64,000 nt of DNA from an uncultured Flavobacteriales bacterium (GTDB lineage Bacteria > Bacteroidota > Bacteroidia > CAIKAF01): the NCBI GenBank assembly GCA_903837495.1, contig CAILUT010000031.1, forward strand, positions 62,001 through 126,000, read 5' to 3'. This document shows, piece by piece, positions 44,595 to 53,527 of the stretch (position 1 is the stretch's first letter; every line of letters starts with the position of its first letter). The notes below the pieces were generated by a model that had not been told where the DNA came from, searched no databases, and worked only from the letters and a program-made list of their open reading frames with translations. The translations under genes were made by a program, and so were the position numbers.

Positions 44595-46478
44595 TTATTT
44601 ACGGTGTTCCAAAAACCGCCCCAACGAATACACGTTTTGAAGAAGCCGGTCCCGGTTTTCCTTGCCTTCCCGTTCCTGCTTAAGCATCTGTTCGCAAAAT
44701 GCAGCATTCAGAAAGCGGCTGTTCATCAAGACCGAATCCATGCGGGAGGCAAAGCCGCCTCGGCGCATCCAATCCTGAACGGGGATTTCAAAGCCCATTT
44801 TTTTGTAGTAAGGTGCACCAATGCCGTCTTCCGCCGCCAGTTGGCCCATAGCTCTTTTAAGAATGCCTTTTAAAGAAAAAAGGGAAAACCGAACCTCCAC
44901 CGGAAGGGAAGTCGCAAAATCCACCAAATCGTTGTCTAAAAACGGGAACCGCTGCTCTACGCCTGCCGCCATAAATTCATGGTCCCCAGAAAACAACACA
45001 TTCCCCCCCATAAATACCTTTAGGTCCAAATAGCTCATGGCATCCACGGGGTGCAAGCCCGCGGTGCGCTCTCTGTATTGTTCGTACACCTCAATGGGGT
45101 CGGGCAAAACCATGGATTCCAGCGGACCATTTTTGAAAAGCTGCCTGGCTTGCTCGGGCGAAACAACCTGCTTAAAGAGCAGAAAAGCCCTAAATAAATC
45201 GGGGCTGCAGGCATCGTTGAAACTTTTAAGTTGAAACCGAAGAGGGAGCCGCCCGCTGCCAGCGGGTAGAGCCTGTATTAGGCTGCCCACCAATCCCCGC
45301 CTAAACCACCCTGGCAGCTTGGAATAGCTGCGCATGGCCATTCCGGCGTTTAGGGTTGGATAGCCAGCAAACAATTCGTCGCCGCCCGCCCCACTCAGAC
45401 ATACTTTAAATCCCTGAGCCCGCACCGCCTTGGCCAAATGAACAAAGCCTACATCGCATAAAAAACCATAGGGTTCAGCAAATTGAGCCAGCCGTTCATC
45501 CACCATGGCTAAAAAATCAGACTCCTGAAAGTGGATTAATTGATGGGGAACCCCATACGCTGCAGCCCAAGAACCCGCCCCGGCAGCCTCGTCGAAGGAT
45601 TTCTCAGCATAGCTCAAGGTGAAAGCCGTGGTGCTATGGCCTCCTTTAACCAAGGCCGATAGAATAGAACGGGAATCCAAGCCCGAAGACAACAAGGTGC
45701 TGATGGGCACGTCGGCTACCATTTGGCGTTGCACGGCTTGTCGAAACAAGCGCAAGGCCTCTTCCGCGGCCTCCTGTTTCCCAATTCGGAGTTTGTTCTT
45801 AAAATTAAAGTCCGCAAAGCAATGGGTGGTTTCATGCTCCAGACCAAGGGTCATGCAATGCCCTGCGGGCAACCTGTTTATTCCTGAGTAGATGCTGTGG
45901 GGTTCAGGAACAAACGAAAGCATTAGGTAGTTTGAAAGGGCCTGGGAATTCAATTCAGGCTCAAACCCCAAACCGCCCTTTAGGGCTCTTAATTCACTGC
46001 TAAACAAAAGCCGACCTTGGTCTTTGGCATAAAACAAGGGTTTTACCCCAAATCGGTCCCTGGCCAGCAACAGCCGCTCCATTTTGCTGTCGTACAAGGC
46101 CAAGGCAAACATGCCGTTTAACAGGGGCAAAAACCCAAGACCATGCTGTTCGTACAAATGAACCAGCACTTCGGTGTCAGATTGGGTTGAAAACACATGC
46201 CCTTGCCGTTCCAGTTGAGCACTTAGTTCTTGGTAGTTGTAAATTTCTCCATTTAAAATCACGCAAATGCTGCGGTCTTCATTGAAAATAGGCTGCGCTC
46301 CGCCCTGTAAATCAATAATGCTGAGCCGCCGGTGCCCCAAAGAAACCCCTTGAAACTGAAAAAAACGTTCATCATCAGGGCCTCTGTGGGAAAGGAGGTC
46401 GGACATTTTTTTGAGTTCGGAATCGCTTAAATTTTTAGCTCTCGGAGAAATGGCGATGGACCCAACTATGCCACACAT
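44595..46478 (-). CDS. asnB: Asparagine synthetase B-type amidotransferase, second copy
   Basis: 627 residues on the minus strand. Cys2 in MCGIVGSIA, SHRGPDDERFF, LSIIDLQGGAQPI and NGEIYNY define the glutaminase domain. The synthetase domain carries LSSGLDSRS with Asp268 and LSGAGGDELFAGYP. The PP-loop reads SSGLDS, as is common for AsnB homologues in polysaccharide clusters. As with the copy at 6876, amidation of a sugar carboxylate is the likeliest role. The two copies differ widely in the C-terminal half, so they are not recent duplicates. It is divergently transcribed from the methyltransferase at 46651 with a 172-base AT-rich spacer. Confidence 0.8.
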   Translation of the reverse strand: MCGIVGSIAISPRAKNLSDSELKKMSDLLSHRGPDDERFFQFQGVSLGHRRLSIIDLQGGAQPIFNEDRSICVILNGEIYNYQELSAQLERQGHVFSTQSDTEVLVHLYEQHGLGFLPLLNGMFALALYDSKMERLLLARDRFGVKPLFYAKDQGRLLFSSELRALKGGLGFEPELNSQALSNYLMLSFVPEPHSIYSGINRLPAGHCMTLGLEHETTHCFADFNFKNKLRIGKQEAAEEALRLFRQAVQRQMVADVPISTLLSSGLDSRSILSALVKGGHSTTAFTLSYAEKSFDEAAGAGSWAAAYGVPHQLIHFQESDFLAMVDERLAQFAEPYGFLCDVGFVHLAKAVRAQGFKVCLSGAGGDELFAGYPTLNAGMAMRSYSKLPGWFRRGLVGSLIQALPAGSGRLPLRFQLKSFNDACSPDLFRAFLLFKQVVSPEQARQLFKNGPLESMVLPDPIEVYEQYRERTAGLHPVDAMSYLDLKVFMGGNVLFSGDHEFMAAGVEQRFPFLDNDLVDFATSLPVEVRFSLFSLKGILKRAMGQLAAEDGIGAPYYKKMGFEIPVQDWMRRGGFASRMDSVLMNSRFLNAAFCEQMLKQEREGKENRDRLLQNVYSLGRFLEHRK

Positions 46479-46622
46479 ACCTTAAATAAAATTTTGAATA
46501 ACATCGACTTAAAACGAAATTTAAAAACAATAAAAGTAAACGAATATTCAACATAAAAGGATAATGCCTTGCATTTAGATTTGTGGGCCTGATTTGGCCT
46601 CTCCACCTAAACCGCAAAAACC

Positions 46623-46630
46623 TACCTTTG
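46623..46630 (+). promoter_or_regulatory. TACCTTTG -7 promoter element before the methyltransferase gene
   Basis: TACCTTTG fits the Bacteroidota consensus TAnnTTTG and lies 20 bases before ATG 46651. A TTTG at 46593-46596 could be the -33 box, but the spacing of 26 bases is longer than usual. Confidence 0.4.
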
Positions 46631-46650
46631 CAATACGTTATATACCTCTC

Positions 46651-47388
46651 ATGATCAACTTCAACTTTCTTCAAGAAATTCGCAAATTTGAATTGCAAAG
46701 GGCCATCGCCCATATTCCCCCAGGTTCGCATCTGCTCGAACTGGGGGCCGGGGCAGGCTGGCAGTCCAAATGGCTTTCTGAGGCAGGGTTTATCGTTTCA
46801 GCCATTGATTTGGACAATACCGAATATCTTACCCATCAGGAATATCCAGTTGTTGTGTACGACGGAGTCCATATCCCCTTCCCAGATGCACATTTTGATT
46901 TCGTGTTCAGCTCAAACGTCATGGAGCATGTTCTGGATTTAACCACCATGCATTCCGAAATTTATAGGGTGTTAAAGCCAGATGGGATTGCCTTGCACAT
47001 TTTGCCGAGTACTGCTTGGCGATTTTGGACCAGCTTAACCCACCCCTTGGAGGTTTTAAGGCAACAGTATTTGTTTAGCCGTTCTGCATTTCTAAAGCAG
47101 CCCTTGGCTGTTTTGCGGGCCTTGCTTTCAGACCCCTTTCCTCCGCGACATGGGGAACGCGGCAATACCACTACCGAGCTGTACTTTTTTAGTTCCCTGT
47201 TTTGGCACCGCAATTTTCAACGCAACGGCTTTTCTATTTTGTTGAGCCAGCCTGTTGGATTGTTTTACACCGGCCATTTTCTTAAATCAGCTGCCTGGCC
47301 TATTGCATTGCGTCAAAAACTCGCCCGCATTATGGGCTCAGCCTGCCGCCTTTACTTGCTGAAAAAAGCCCCTACCCCAAAACCCTAA
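46651..47388 (+). CDS. Class I SAM-dependent methyltransferase
   Basis: 245 residues from ATG 46651; the upstream extension to 46594 contains the promoter element and is rejected. LLELGAGAGWQSKWLSEAG is motif I, SAIDLDNTEYL motif II, FDFVFSSNVMEHVLDLT motif IV and GIALHILPSTAWR the next strand. The middle (RHGERGNTTTELYFFS, FQRNGFSI) is as in methyltransferases linked with glycan or lipid modification. The 3' end overlaps the convergent SprT-like gene by 17 bases. Confidence 0.78.
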   Translation: MINFNFLQEIRKFELQRAIAHIPPGSHLLELGAGAGWQSKWLSEAGFIVSAIDLDNTEYLTHQEYPVVVYDGVHIPFPDAHFDFVFSSNVMEHVLDLTTMHSEIYRVLKPDGIALHILPSTAWRFWTSLTHPLEVLRQQYLFSRSAFLKQPLAVLRALLSDPFPPRHGERGNTTTELYFFSSLFWHRNFQRNGFSILLSQPVGLFYTGHFLKSAAWPIALRQKLARIMGSACRLYLLKKAPTPKP

Positions 47389-47998
47389 CCTCCGCCAACC
47401 CCGCCACGCAATACTCCCGGCCATTCCCCAAATCCCGGCACAGGAACCGATTCCGCCTCAAGGCCCCTTTTTTAAACTGCCGCCCGTTCGGCAAGGCAAA
47501 CACGGCGCCCTCGGGCAAATCTTCCAGCCGTATTGCTTGCTGCGGGTCGTAGGCGCGCAGCGCGCGGTACAAACCAGGGTCGGCGCAGGTGCTGGCTTTG
47601 GCTCGGGCCATCGACATCACCAGCTGCTCTTCCAGTTCGGGCGGAAACACGCCCTGACCCAAAAAGCGGTTCGTCAAATCTCTAAAATCAGCCTGCCATT
47701 CCGGGCCGTGCGCCCGGGCCTTCGACCCATACCGCTCCCAAACGCGGTGGTGGGCAAATTCATGGGCCAGGGTAACCAAAAAAGCAAAGGAATTCAAATT
47801 GCCATTGATGGAAATGCGCGGCACCGGCAGCCCCAGTTTCGGCTGCGCCGGGCGGTAATCGCCCAACTTGCTGTGCCTTGGCCGACTAATTCTAAGGTGC
47901 ACCTTTCCATCGGCAAACCATTCTACAACCTCGGGCAGGGCCGCCGCCGGCACATACGGCCGCAATCCACGCTCAAACAAAGCCCGAACATCCTTCAT
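47372..47998 (-). CDS. SprT-like zinc metallopeptidase
   Basis: 208 residues. The HEXXH motif is HEFAHH with His79, Glu80 and His83, preceded by the hydrophobic NSFAFLVTLA and followed by HGPEWQADF, which supplies the third ligand. ISINGNLNSF is the usual SprT beta-strand. The C-terminal part (LPEGAVFALPNGRQFKKG, RNRFLCRDLGNGREYCV) is a small domain found in Bacteroidota SprT-like proteins. The natural substrate is not known. It overlaps the convergent methyltransferase by 17 bases; the repeat element at 48057 lies 58 bases upstream. Confidence 0.82.
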   Translation of the reverse strand: MKDVRALFERGLRPYVPAAALPEVVEWFADGKVHLRISRPRHSKLGDYRPAQPKLGLPVPRISINGNLNSFAFLVTLAHEFAHHRVWERYGSKARAHGPEWQADFRDLTNRFLGQGVFPPELEEQLVMSMARAKASTCADPGLYRALRAYDPQQAIRLEDLPEGAVFALPNGRQFKKGALRRNRFLCRDLGNGREYCVAGLAEVRVLG

Positions 47999-48056
47999 GC
48001 TTCAAATATACATCGAAGATTGCAAAGGGAATATGCTCTTTTTGTAGGGCGGGAAA

Positions 48057-48190
48057 CGGGCTTTCCGAGCTACTCCTCGGTGCCGAGCGGGGCGTTCTCC
48101 GCCCCAAAGTAGCTCCCAAGGTCGCTCTTTGGGGCGGTCAACGCCTGCCGCTCGGCCCCTGTGGGGTAGCTTCGTCAATCCCTCCCGCAG
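48057..48190 (-). repeat. Conserved-loop hairpin element, copy B
   Basis: Read on the minus strand. The loop GCGACCTTGGGAGC is at 48112-48125. The two arms at 48083-48109 and 48127-48155 are complementary over about 27 bases with only small mismatches (blocks CCGAGCGG, GGCGTT and CCGCCCCAAAG). The 3' flank CACCGAGGAGTAGC starts at 48082 and the 5' flank CCCACAGGGGC is at 48155-48165. The 308-base gap between the SprT-like gene and the broken acyltransferase holds this element and nothing else I can name. Confidence 0.8.
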
Positions 48191-48306
48191 GGCGTGGTTC
48201 TTTCATCCCCCAAACTTCCATATTTATGGCATCTTTGCTCATTCTTACCAATACCCCTGACGTAATTCGTAATAATCGTACCTTTTCACTGGTTTTTGTT
48301 TAAAAA

Positions 48307-49381
48307 ATGCGCACGGAACAACTCACTTTCACTCGATTTATTGCTGCAGTTTCAATTGTGGTTTTTCATTTTGGAAAGGGGGCTTTTCCGTTCAACCATT
48401 ATCCATTGAATGTGTTGTTTCAAAAGGCTGAGCTCGCGGTCAGTTATTTTTTTGTGTTGTCTGGTTTTGTTATGATTTTGGCCTATGGAAAATCGGAATA
48501 CATTCCCCCAAGAATGTATTTTGTTAACCGGTTGTTGCGCATTTACCCGGCCTACTTGTTGGCACTATTATGCATGGCTTTTTTTCATTTTATTTCTCCA
48601 TATCCATCCGATTTTAGAGGTTTTTTCCTGAATTTGGCCATGGTTCAAAGTTGGATTCCAGGGTATGCCTTGTCCTTTAACGGCCCCGGCTGGTCTTTGT
48701 CTGTTGAATTGTTTTTCTATTTGTCTTTCCCTTTTCTTTTTAATTGTATTTTCAAACGGTGGCAATGGAAATACCTTCTATTGTTGGGTGTTTTTCTTTT
48801 CCTAATAAGCCAAGCCCTTACCCATCTGCTGCGCTATTGTGATTTTTTAAACCAGAGCCCTCTTTCCAGCACGATTTAACCTATTTTTTTCCTTTAATCC
48901 ACTGGCATGAATTTATTTTGGGCAGTTTGGGAGGTTTGTTTTTTTAAAAGCGGTACGCCCCCGAAATTTGGATGTCCCAATTGTTGTGCTCTCTTTTCTT
49001 TTGGCCTTGGTTTTACTTTACAACAAATGGTTTGTTTTAAACAACGGGCTTCTGGTCTTGATTTTCTTGCCCCTTATTCTATTGATTTCTTCAAATACCG
49101 GCATGTTAACCAGACTTGGCCGTTCAAAATGGGCCGTATTTTTGGGTGAAATAAGCTACGGCATGTACATTTTTCAATTGCCCGTCTTTCTTTTTCTAAA
49201 ATTGGGGTTCAAACAAATAGGCTATTTTCATCCCCTGGTTTTCTTTTACTCGGGCCTTTTTCTTTTGATGGCCGTTTCTGCCGTTTCTTTTCGTTATATT
49301 GAAATGCCCATCCGCGCTTGGATGAAAAAGGAGGCGGGCCACCAATCTACTCAAACCCCACTAATAAAGAATAAAAAGTGA
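48307..49381 (+). pseudogene. Acyltransferase-3 family (OafA-like) gene broken by two frameshifts
   Basis: The N-terminal part from ATG 48307 (QLTFTRFIAAVSIVVFHF, SYFFVLSGFVMIL, GWSLSVELFFY) is a typical acyltransferase-3 membrane enzyme that O-acylates glycans. The frame stops at 48879. Adding one T to the T6 run at 48843-48848 restores FFKPEPSFQHDLTYFFPLI and HWHEFILGSLGG. Adding one T to the T7 run at 48939-48945 then joins it to LDVPIVVLSFLLAL and the rest, ending at 49381 with RYIEMPIRAW. So two single T losses explain the break. Sequencing error, decay or slipped-strand switching are all possible. A repaired protein would have about 358 residues and ten membrane segments. Confidence 0.75.
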
Positions 49382-49470
49382 AAGGTGGCAAAAATTTGCA
49401 TAAACCAATCAAAACGGTTTTATAGGGATAAGGCGGCTCTTTGACAACGAGGTTTTTTTAAAGTTTATCT

Positions 49471-49503
49471 GTTCGGCAAACGTTTATTAAACGTTTGCCG
49501 AAC
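49471..49503. promoter_or_regulatory. Perfect 15-base inverted repeat in a 368-base intergenic region
   Basis: GTTCGGCAAACGTTT at 49471-49485 is followed by ATT and its exact complement AAACGTTTGCCGAAC to 49503. Related words recur nearby: CTCGGCAAAC at about 49609 and CGTTTGGCGAACGG at about 49704. A TACCTTTG -7-like element sits at 49526-49533 and a TATTTTTG at 49720-49727, 22 bases before ATG 49750. It is not followed by a T-tract, so an operator or structured leader is more likely than a terminator. No gene is seen in 49382-49749. Confidence 0.5.
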
Positions 49504-49749
49504 GGAGAATTTGAACTGCCGTTCCTACCTTTGTATTGGTGTGGCGTTTTCCCCTAGTAGCCCCGAATCGGCAGCACGGTGCTAGGCTAAATTTACCCAT
49601 GTGTTTCTGCTCGGCAAACCTGACCAGACTACCCCCTCATTTTTAAGCATTGATTTTTTACCCCCGCCGCAGGCCTTTCCACGAAAGGGATTCAGAACTT
49701 TATCCGTTTGGCGAACGGCTATTTTTGATTTCGGGCCGAACTTTGCCCT

Positions 49750-50592
49750 ATGAATGTACTTCGATCTGACCTGGGAGCCATTTTGGGAGCCCTTTTGCTC
49801 TTTCTGCTTTTGCGCATGTTGTCGCCGGTGTTTTTTCCTGAGGCCGGCCCTACAGACTCGGCAAGCCTGAGCCTGGAACCTTTGCCGCCGGGCTGGGAAT
49901 GGGAGCCCCCAAAGGACCAAGGAACGCGCTTTCCCAACAAAGCCCGCCGCCCAATTTTGCTGCCGGCCCCCGGTACGGCCTTGATGGATTTAAAGGAGCA
50001 AGATTGGGAAAACATGGGCCTTTCGCCCGCCCAAGCCGCATTGGCTTTGCGCTGGCAGCAAGAAGGGTGGCTAAGCCGGCCCGACCGCTTGGACCGGCTG
50101 TCGGTGCTGCCCGGCAGCCTGGTTGCGGAACTGAAACAACGGCTGCGCTTTCCTGAACTAAAACCCCATGAACAAAGGGAAACTACGCCTAAAGCTCAAG
50201 CTCAAACGCTGGACCTGGCCTTGGCCGATTCCCTACAGCTGTTGCAGCTGCCCGGACTGGGGCCCGCCTCGGTTTCTAGAATTTTAATGCACCGCCGCCT
50301 TTGGGGCGGCTGGGTCGATTGGGCCGAATGGAAATCTTTGCCGGGAATGGACTCGGCTCGGCTTGTCAAAATACAAGATAGGATAGGCCCTTTGCCTGCG
50401 GTTCAGCCCCGTTCTTTCCTTTATATATGGTTTCCGGAATTGCAACAGCTCTGGTTTTTGACCCCCCGACAACAAAAGGCCTTGTTAAAATGGAGGAATC
50501 AAACCGGGGCGGCTCAGCCCGACGAATCCAAATGCCGAGAGCTGGGTTTGGACACGGAAAAAATAAAATGGCTTAAAAGGTATCTGAAGTAG
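49750..50592 (+). CDS. Helix-hairpin-helix domain protein with N-terminal membrane anchor (ComEA-like repeats)
   Basis: 280 residues. A single hydrophobic helix at about 9-25 (LGAILGALLLFLLLRML) anchors it, followed by a proline-rich linker. Three helix-hairpin-helix-like segments follow: LMDLKEQDWENMGLSPAQAALAL, DSLQLLQLPGLGPASVSRIL and KSLPGMDSARLVKIQDRIG. Such HhH proteins are widespread in Bacteroidota and resemble ComEA, which binds DNA. Whether this one binds DNA at the cell surface is not shown. It stands alone with an 87-base gap before the acyl-CoA dehydrogenase. Confidence 0.72.
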   Translation: MNVLRSDLGAILGALLLFLLLRMLSPVFFPEAGPTDSASLSLEPLPPGWEWEPPKDQGTRFPNKARRPILLPAPGTALMDLKEQDWENMGLSPAQAALALRWQQEGWLSRPDRLDRLSVLPGSLVAELKQRLRFPELKPHEQRETTPKAQAQTLDLALADSLQLLQLPGLGPASVSRILMHRRLWGGWVDWAEWKSLPGMDSARLVKIQDRIGPLPAVQPRSFLYIWFPELQQLWFLTPRQQKALLKWRNQTGAAQPDESKCRELGLDTEKIKWLKRYLK

Positions 50593-50679
50593 AATGCAAA
50601 ACAGGAGAATGCCCCTGCTTAAATAAGACAAAAATCACTAACTTCGCGCGGCAGCGGAAACGCCTTTAACCTCTCCAAC

Positions 50680-51822
50680 ATGAATTTCAATCCCAGCGAA
50701 AACCAAGCCATGATCGCCCAAATGGTGCGCGATTTTGCCGAAAAAGAAGTACGCCCTTACCTTATGGAATGGGACGAAGCCCAACATTTCCCCATTGACA
50801 CCTTTAAGAAAATGGGAGAGCTGGGCTTGATGGGCGTGTTGGTTCCCGAAGCCTACGGCGGAGCCGGATTGGGATACGAAGAGTACGTAACCGCCATTGT
50901 AGAGCTGTCCAAAGTATGCGGTTCGGTGGGCTTGTCTATGGCCGCCCACAATTCCCTGTGCACCGGACACATTATGATGTTTGGAAACGAAGAACAAAAG
51001 CAAAAACACCTACCCAAATTGGCCACAGCCGAATGGATTGGCGCTTGGGGCTTAACCGAAGCCAACACCGGATCGGATGCCATGCGCATGCGCTGCACCG
51101 CTGTTCAAGACGGAGACTATTGGGTTATCAACGGCACCAAAAACTGGATTACCCATGGTATTTCAGGCGACGTGGCAGTGGTTTTGGTGCGCACCGGAGA
51201 ACTGCTGGATTCCGATGGAATAACTGCTTTTGTAGTAGAGCGGGGTACACCGGGATTTCGTGGGGGCAAGAAAGAAAACAAGCTGGGCATGCGCAGTTCT
51301 GAAACGGCTGAACTGATTTTCGAAAATTGCCGGGTGCACCAAAGTCAAATTCTAGGGCAAGTAGGGCAGGGCTTTAGGCAGTCCATGAAAATATTGGACG
51401 GAGGGCGCATTTCCATTGCGGCGCTCTCCTTGGGCATTGCCAAAGGAGCTTACGAAGCCTCCATTAAATACGCCAAAGAGCGGGAACAGTTTGGGCAGCC
51501 CATTGCCAATTTTCAGGCCATTTCGTTTAAACTGGCCGACATGGCTACCGAAATTGAAGCGGCGGAACTGCTGACCTTAAAGGCGGCCGATTTAAAGAAC
51601 AAGGGATTGCCGGTTACCACCACCTCGGCCATGGCCAAGTATTACGCTTCAGAAGTCTGCGTAAAAGTGGCCACCGATGCCATTCAGATTTTTGGAGGCT
51701 ATGGATACACCAAAGACTTTCCGGTTGAGAAATTTTACCGGGATTCTAAGCTGTGCACCATAGGAGAAGGCACCTCGGAAATCCAAAAATTAGTTATATC
51801 GCGCAACGAACTCAAGGATTAA
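50680..51822 (+). CDS. Short-chain-type acyl-CoA dehydrogenase
   Basis: 380 residues, normal family length. [22 protein letters not shown] opens the N-terminal helical domain; [17 protein letters not shown] is the FAD-contacting strand, [17 protein letters not shown] and [15 protein letters not shown] the C-terminal signatures, the latter containing the catalytic Glu region. It would oxidise an acyl-CoA to the enoyl-CoA and pass electrons to ETF. No partner genes for beta-oxidation are nearby, and it appears to be transcribed alone or with the M23 peptidase gene 17 bases downstream. The chain length of the substrate cannot be read from the sequence. Confidence 0.92.
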   Translation: MNFNPSENQAMIAQMVRDFAEKEVRPYLMEWDEAQHFPIDTFKKMGELGLMGVLVPEAYGGAGLGYEEYVTAIVELSKVCGSVGLSMAAHNSLCTGHIMMFGNEEQKQKHLPKLATAEWIGAWGLTEANTGSDAMRMRCTAVQDGDYWVINGTKNWITHGISGDVAVVLVRTGELLDSDGITAFVVERGTPGFRGGKKENKLGMRSSETAELIFENCRVHQSQILGQVGQGFRQSMKILDGGRISIAALSLGIAKGAYEASIKYAKEREQFGQPIANFQAISFKLADMATEIEAAELLTLKAADLKNKGLPVTTTSAMAKYYASEVCVKVATDAIQIFGGYGYTKDFPVEKFYRDSKLCTIGEGTSEIQKLVISRNELKD

Positions 51823-51839
51823 TTTTACCTTTGCCCTCC

Positions 51840-52625
51840 ATGCAAAAGGCGCTGCAATGTATTGGAATTCTGCTGTTCCCACTAAATATGTGGGCGGGGG
51901 AACCTCCGGCCGGTCCTCCGGCCGAGGAGAAAAAGGTGCCTGCCAGCCATTTGTACATGGATTGGAATCCGGAGGAGATTCACTACAGCGGGCCTTCCTT
52001 GGCCGAAGGCCAATTGTCGCCCGTGGCTTTGATGCGGGCTTCGTGCGACTACCATTCTCCGGTAGCGGGAGCCGTAACCAGCGGGTTTGGCCGACGCTGG
52101 CGCCGCATGCATTATGGCATTGATTTGGATTTGAATACAGGCGATACGGTGGTGGCTGCCTTTGAAGGAATGGTGCGCTATGCCGCCTACAATTCTTCCT
52201 ATGGCAATTTGGTGGTGCTGCGCCACAGCAACGGACTGGAAACCTACTATGCCCATTTGGACTATTTGGGGGTAAAGCCTGGAGAATATTTAGAAGCCGG
52301 TTCTTGGTTGGGATTGGGGGGCAACACAGGCCGCTCTTTCGGTTCGCACCTGCATTTTGAAGTTCGGTATTTGGGCTTGCCTATGGATCCGGCTTCGGTG
52401 ATTGATTTTGAGACCGGACAGGTTCGGTTTGAGGTAGCCGAGCTGTACCGGAAGAACCATGTATTGAAGGTAAAGAACGGCGAAAAATTTTATCGGGTTA
52501 AAGCCGGAGACGATTTGTTTAGTTTGTCTGGGCAGTTTAATATGGATGCCCAAGCCCTGGCCGATTTGAATGAATTGGACGCCGGCGATTTGTTGCCCAT
52601 TGATATGGAGTTGCGGTACCGATAA
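51840..52625 (+). CDS. Secreted M23-family peptidase with LysM-like C-terminus
   Basis: 261 residues from ATG 51840; the frame reaches upstream into the acyl-CoA dehydrogenase but only this start gives the signal peptide (MQKALQCIGILLFPLNMWAG). The LytM/M23 core begins SPVAGAVTSGFGRRWRRMHYGIDLDL, supplying the His and Asp zinc ligands, and ends GSHLHFEVRYLG with the HXH pair. Residues about 215-261 (FYRVKAGDDLFSLSGQFNM) form a LysM-type wall-binding motif. It should cut peptidoglycan crosslinks in the periplasm. TACCTTTG at 51826-51833 could be a -7 element, implying an almost leaderless transcript. Confidence 0.88.
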   Translation: MQKALQCIGILLFPLNMWAGEPPAGPPAEEKKVPASHLYMDWNPEEIHYSGPSLAEGQLSPVALMRASCDYHSPVAGAVTSGFGRRWRRMHYGIDLDLNTGDTVVAAFEGMVRYAAYNSSYGNLVVLRHSNGLETYYAHLDYLGVKPGEYLEAGSWLGLGGNTGRSFGSHLHFEVRYLGLPMDPASVIDFETGQVRFEVAELYRKNHVLKVKNGEKFYRVKAGDDLFSLSGQFNMDAQALADLNELDAGDLLPIDMELRYR

Positions 52626-52666
52626 TACGCTGTTCTAGACACTTAATTTAACTGTGGTTTTATCCC

Positions 52667-53371
52667 ATGGAAAAAGGAAATTTCGAATACATGGGCAATG
52701 AGCTCAGCTTGTTTAAAGACGCGCGCAATTGGAAATCTTATTTTTCTTCAAAAATTGGGAAATACATTGCTGGAGATGTTTTAGAGGTTGGGGCGGGAAT
52801 TGGCGTAAATACAGAGTTTTTGGTTCTGTCAGGATCTTCGATAAAAACAGTAACATTGGTGGAGCCGGATCCAGTACAAGCCAATCAAATTCCAGGAAAT
52901 TTAAGTGCTTGGGGAGGAGAAGCTAGAGTTGTTGCAGGTACAATCGCTAATTTAATGGAAGAGTTTGATAGCATATTGTATATAGATGTCATTGAACACA
53001 TTGAGGATGCCACCGCGGAGCTTCAACGTGCCAAAGAAATGCTTAAGCCGGGAGGGTTTTTAATTGTCTTGGTTCCAGCCTTTGCCTTTCTTTATAGTCC
53101 TTTTGATGCACAAATTGGTCATTTCCGAAGGTATAATCGTAAACTATTAAGGAGTGAGTTGCCTCAGGGATTGATTCGGAAAGAGGAATTCTATTTGGAT
53201 TCCATGGGCTTTTTTGCTTCATTGGCCAACCGATTTCTATTGAAGCAATCGGCACCAACAAAAGCGAACATTCAATTTTGGGACAAAGGTTTGATTCCCC
53301 TATCCAAGGTGACCGATGTTCTCACTTTTAATCAGTTCGGGAAATCATTGGTTGGTGTATATCAAAATTAA
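52667..53371 (+). CDS. Class I SAM-dependent methyltransferase
   Basis: 234 residues. VLEVGAGIGVNTEFLVLSGS is motif I, VTLVEPDPVQANQI motif II and FDSILYIDVIEHIEDATAEL motif IV, with the IEH typical of lipid or glycan methyltransferases. PAFAFLYSPFDAQIGHFRRY is a block seen in the UbiE/Coq5-like group often found with DPM-type GT2 enzymes. Codon use is more AT-rich than the neighbours. It lies between the M23 peptidase and the hairpin element of the next intergenic region; no partner is evident. Confidence 0.8.
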   Translation: MEKGNFEYMGNELSLFKDARNWKSYFSSKIGKYIAGDVLEVGAGIGVNTEFLVLSGSSIKTVTLVEPDPVQANQIPGNLSAWGGEARVVAGTIANLMEEFDSILYIDVIEHIEDATAELQRAKEMLKPGGFLIVLVPAFAFLYSPFDAQIGHFRRYNRKLLRSELPQGLIRKEEFYLDSMGFFASLANRFLLKQSAPTKANIQFWDKGLIPLSKVTDVLTFNQFGKSLVGVYQN

Positions 53372-53389
53372 AGTTAGAAGACTCCCCGC

Positions 53390-53527
53390 CGCCCGCGGCA
53401 GGGATTGAGCCAGCTAGCCCACAGGGGCGAGGCCCCAGGCGGCGCAGGGCAGAGGGGGCGACCTTGGGAGCCACCCGCCGCCCGCGCCGCACGGGCCTTC
53501 GCACCGAGGACTAGCAGCGAAAGCCCG
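53390..53527 (+). repeat. Conserved-loop hairpin element, copy C
   Basis: The loop GCGACCTTGGGAGC is at 53458-53471. The arms at about 53428-53457 and 53472-53501 pair imperfectly through blocks such as GGCGGCGC/GCGCCGC and GGGC/GCCC. The 5' flank CCCACAGGGGC is at 53418-53428 and the 3' flank CACCGAGGACTAGC starts at 53502. Distances from 5' flank to loop (40) and loop to 3' flank (44) equal those in copy B (40 and 43). It occupies the first third of the 450-base gap before actA; the remainder is AT-rich with a small hairpin GAGCCG/CGGCTC at 53621-53638. Confidence 0.8.

Noticed and set aside
49471-49503. Palindrome as an intrinsic terminator of the acyltransferase
   Set aside because: It is 90 bases past the stop and is not followed by a T-tract; related words recur towards the next gene instead.
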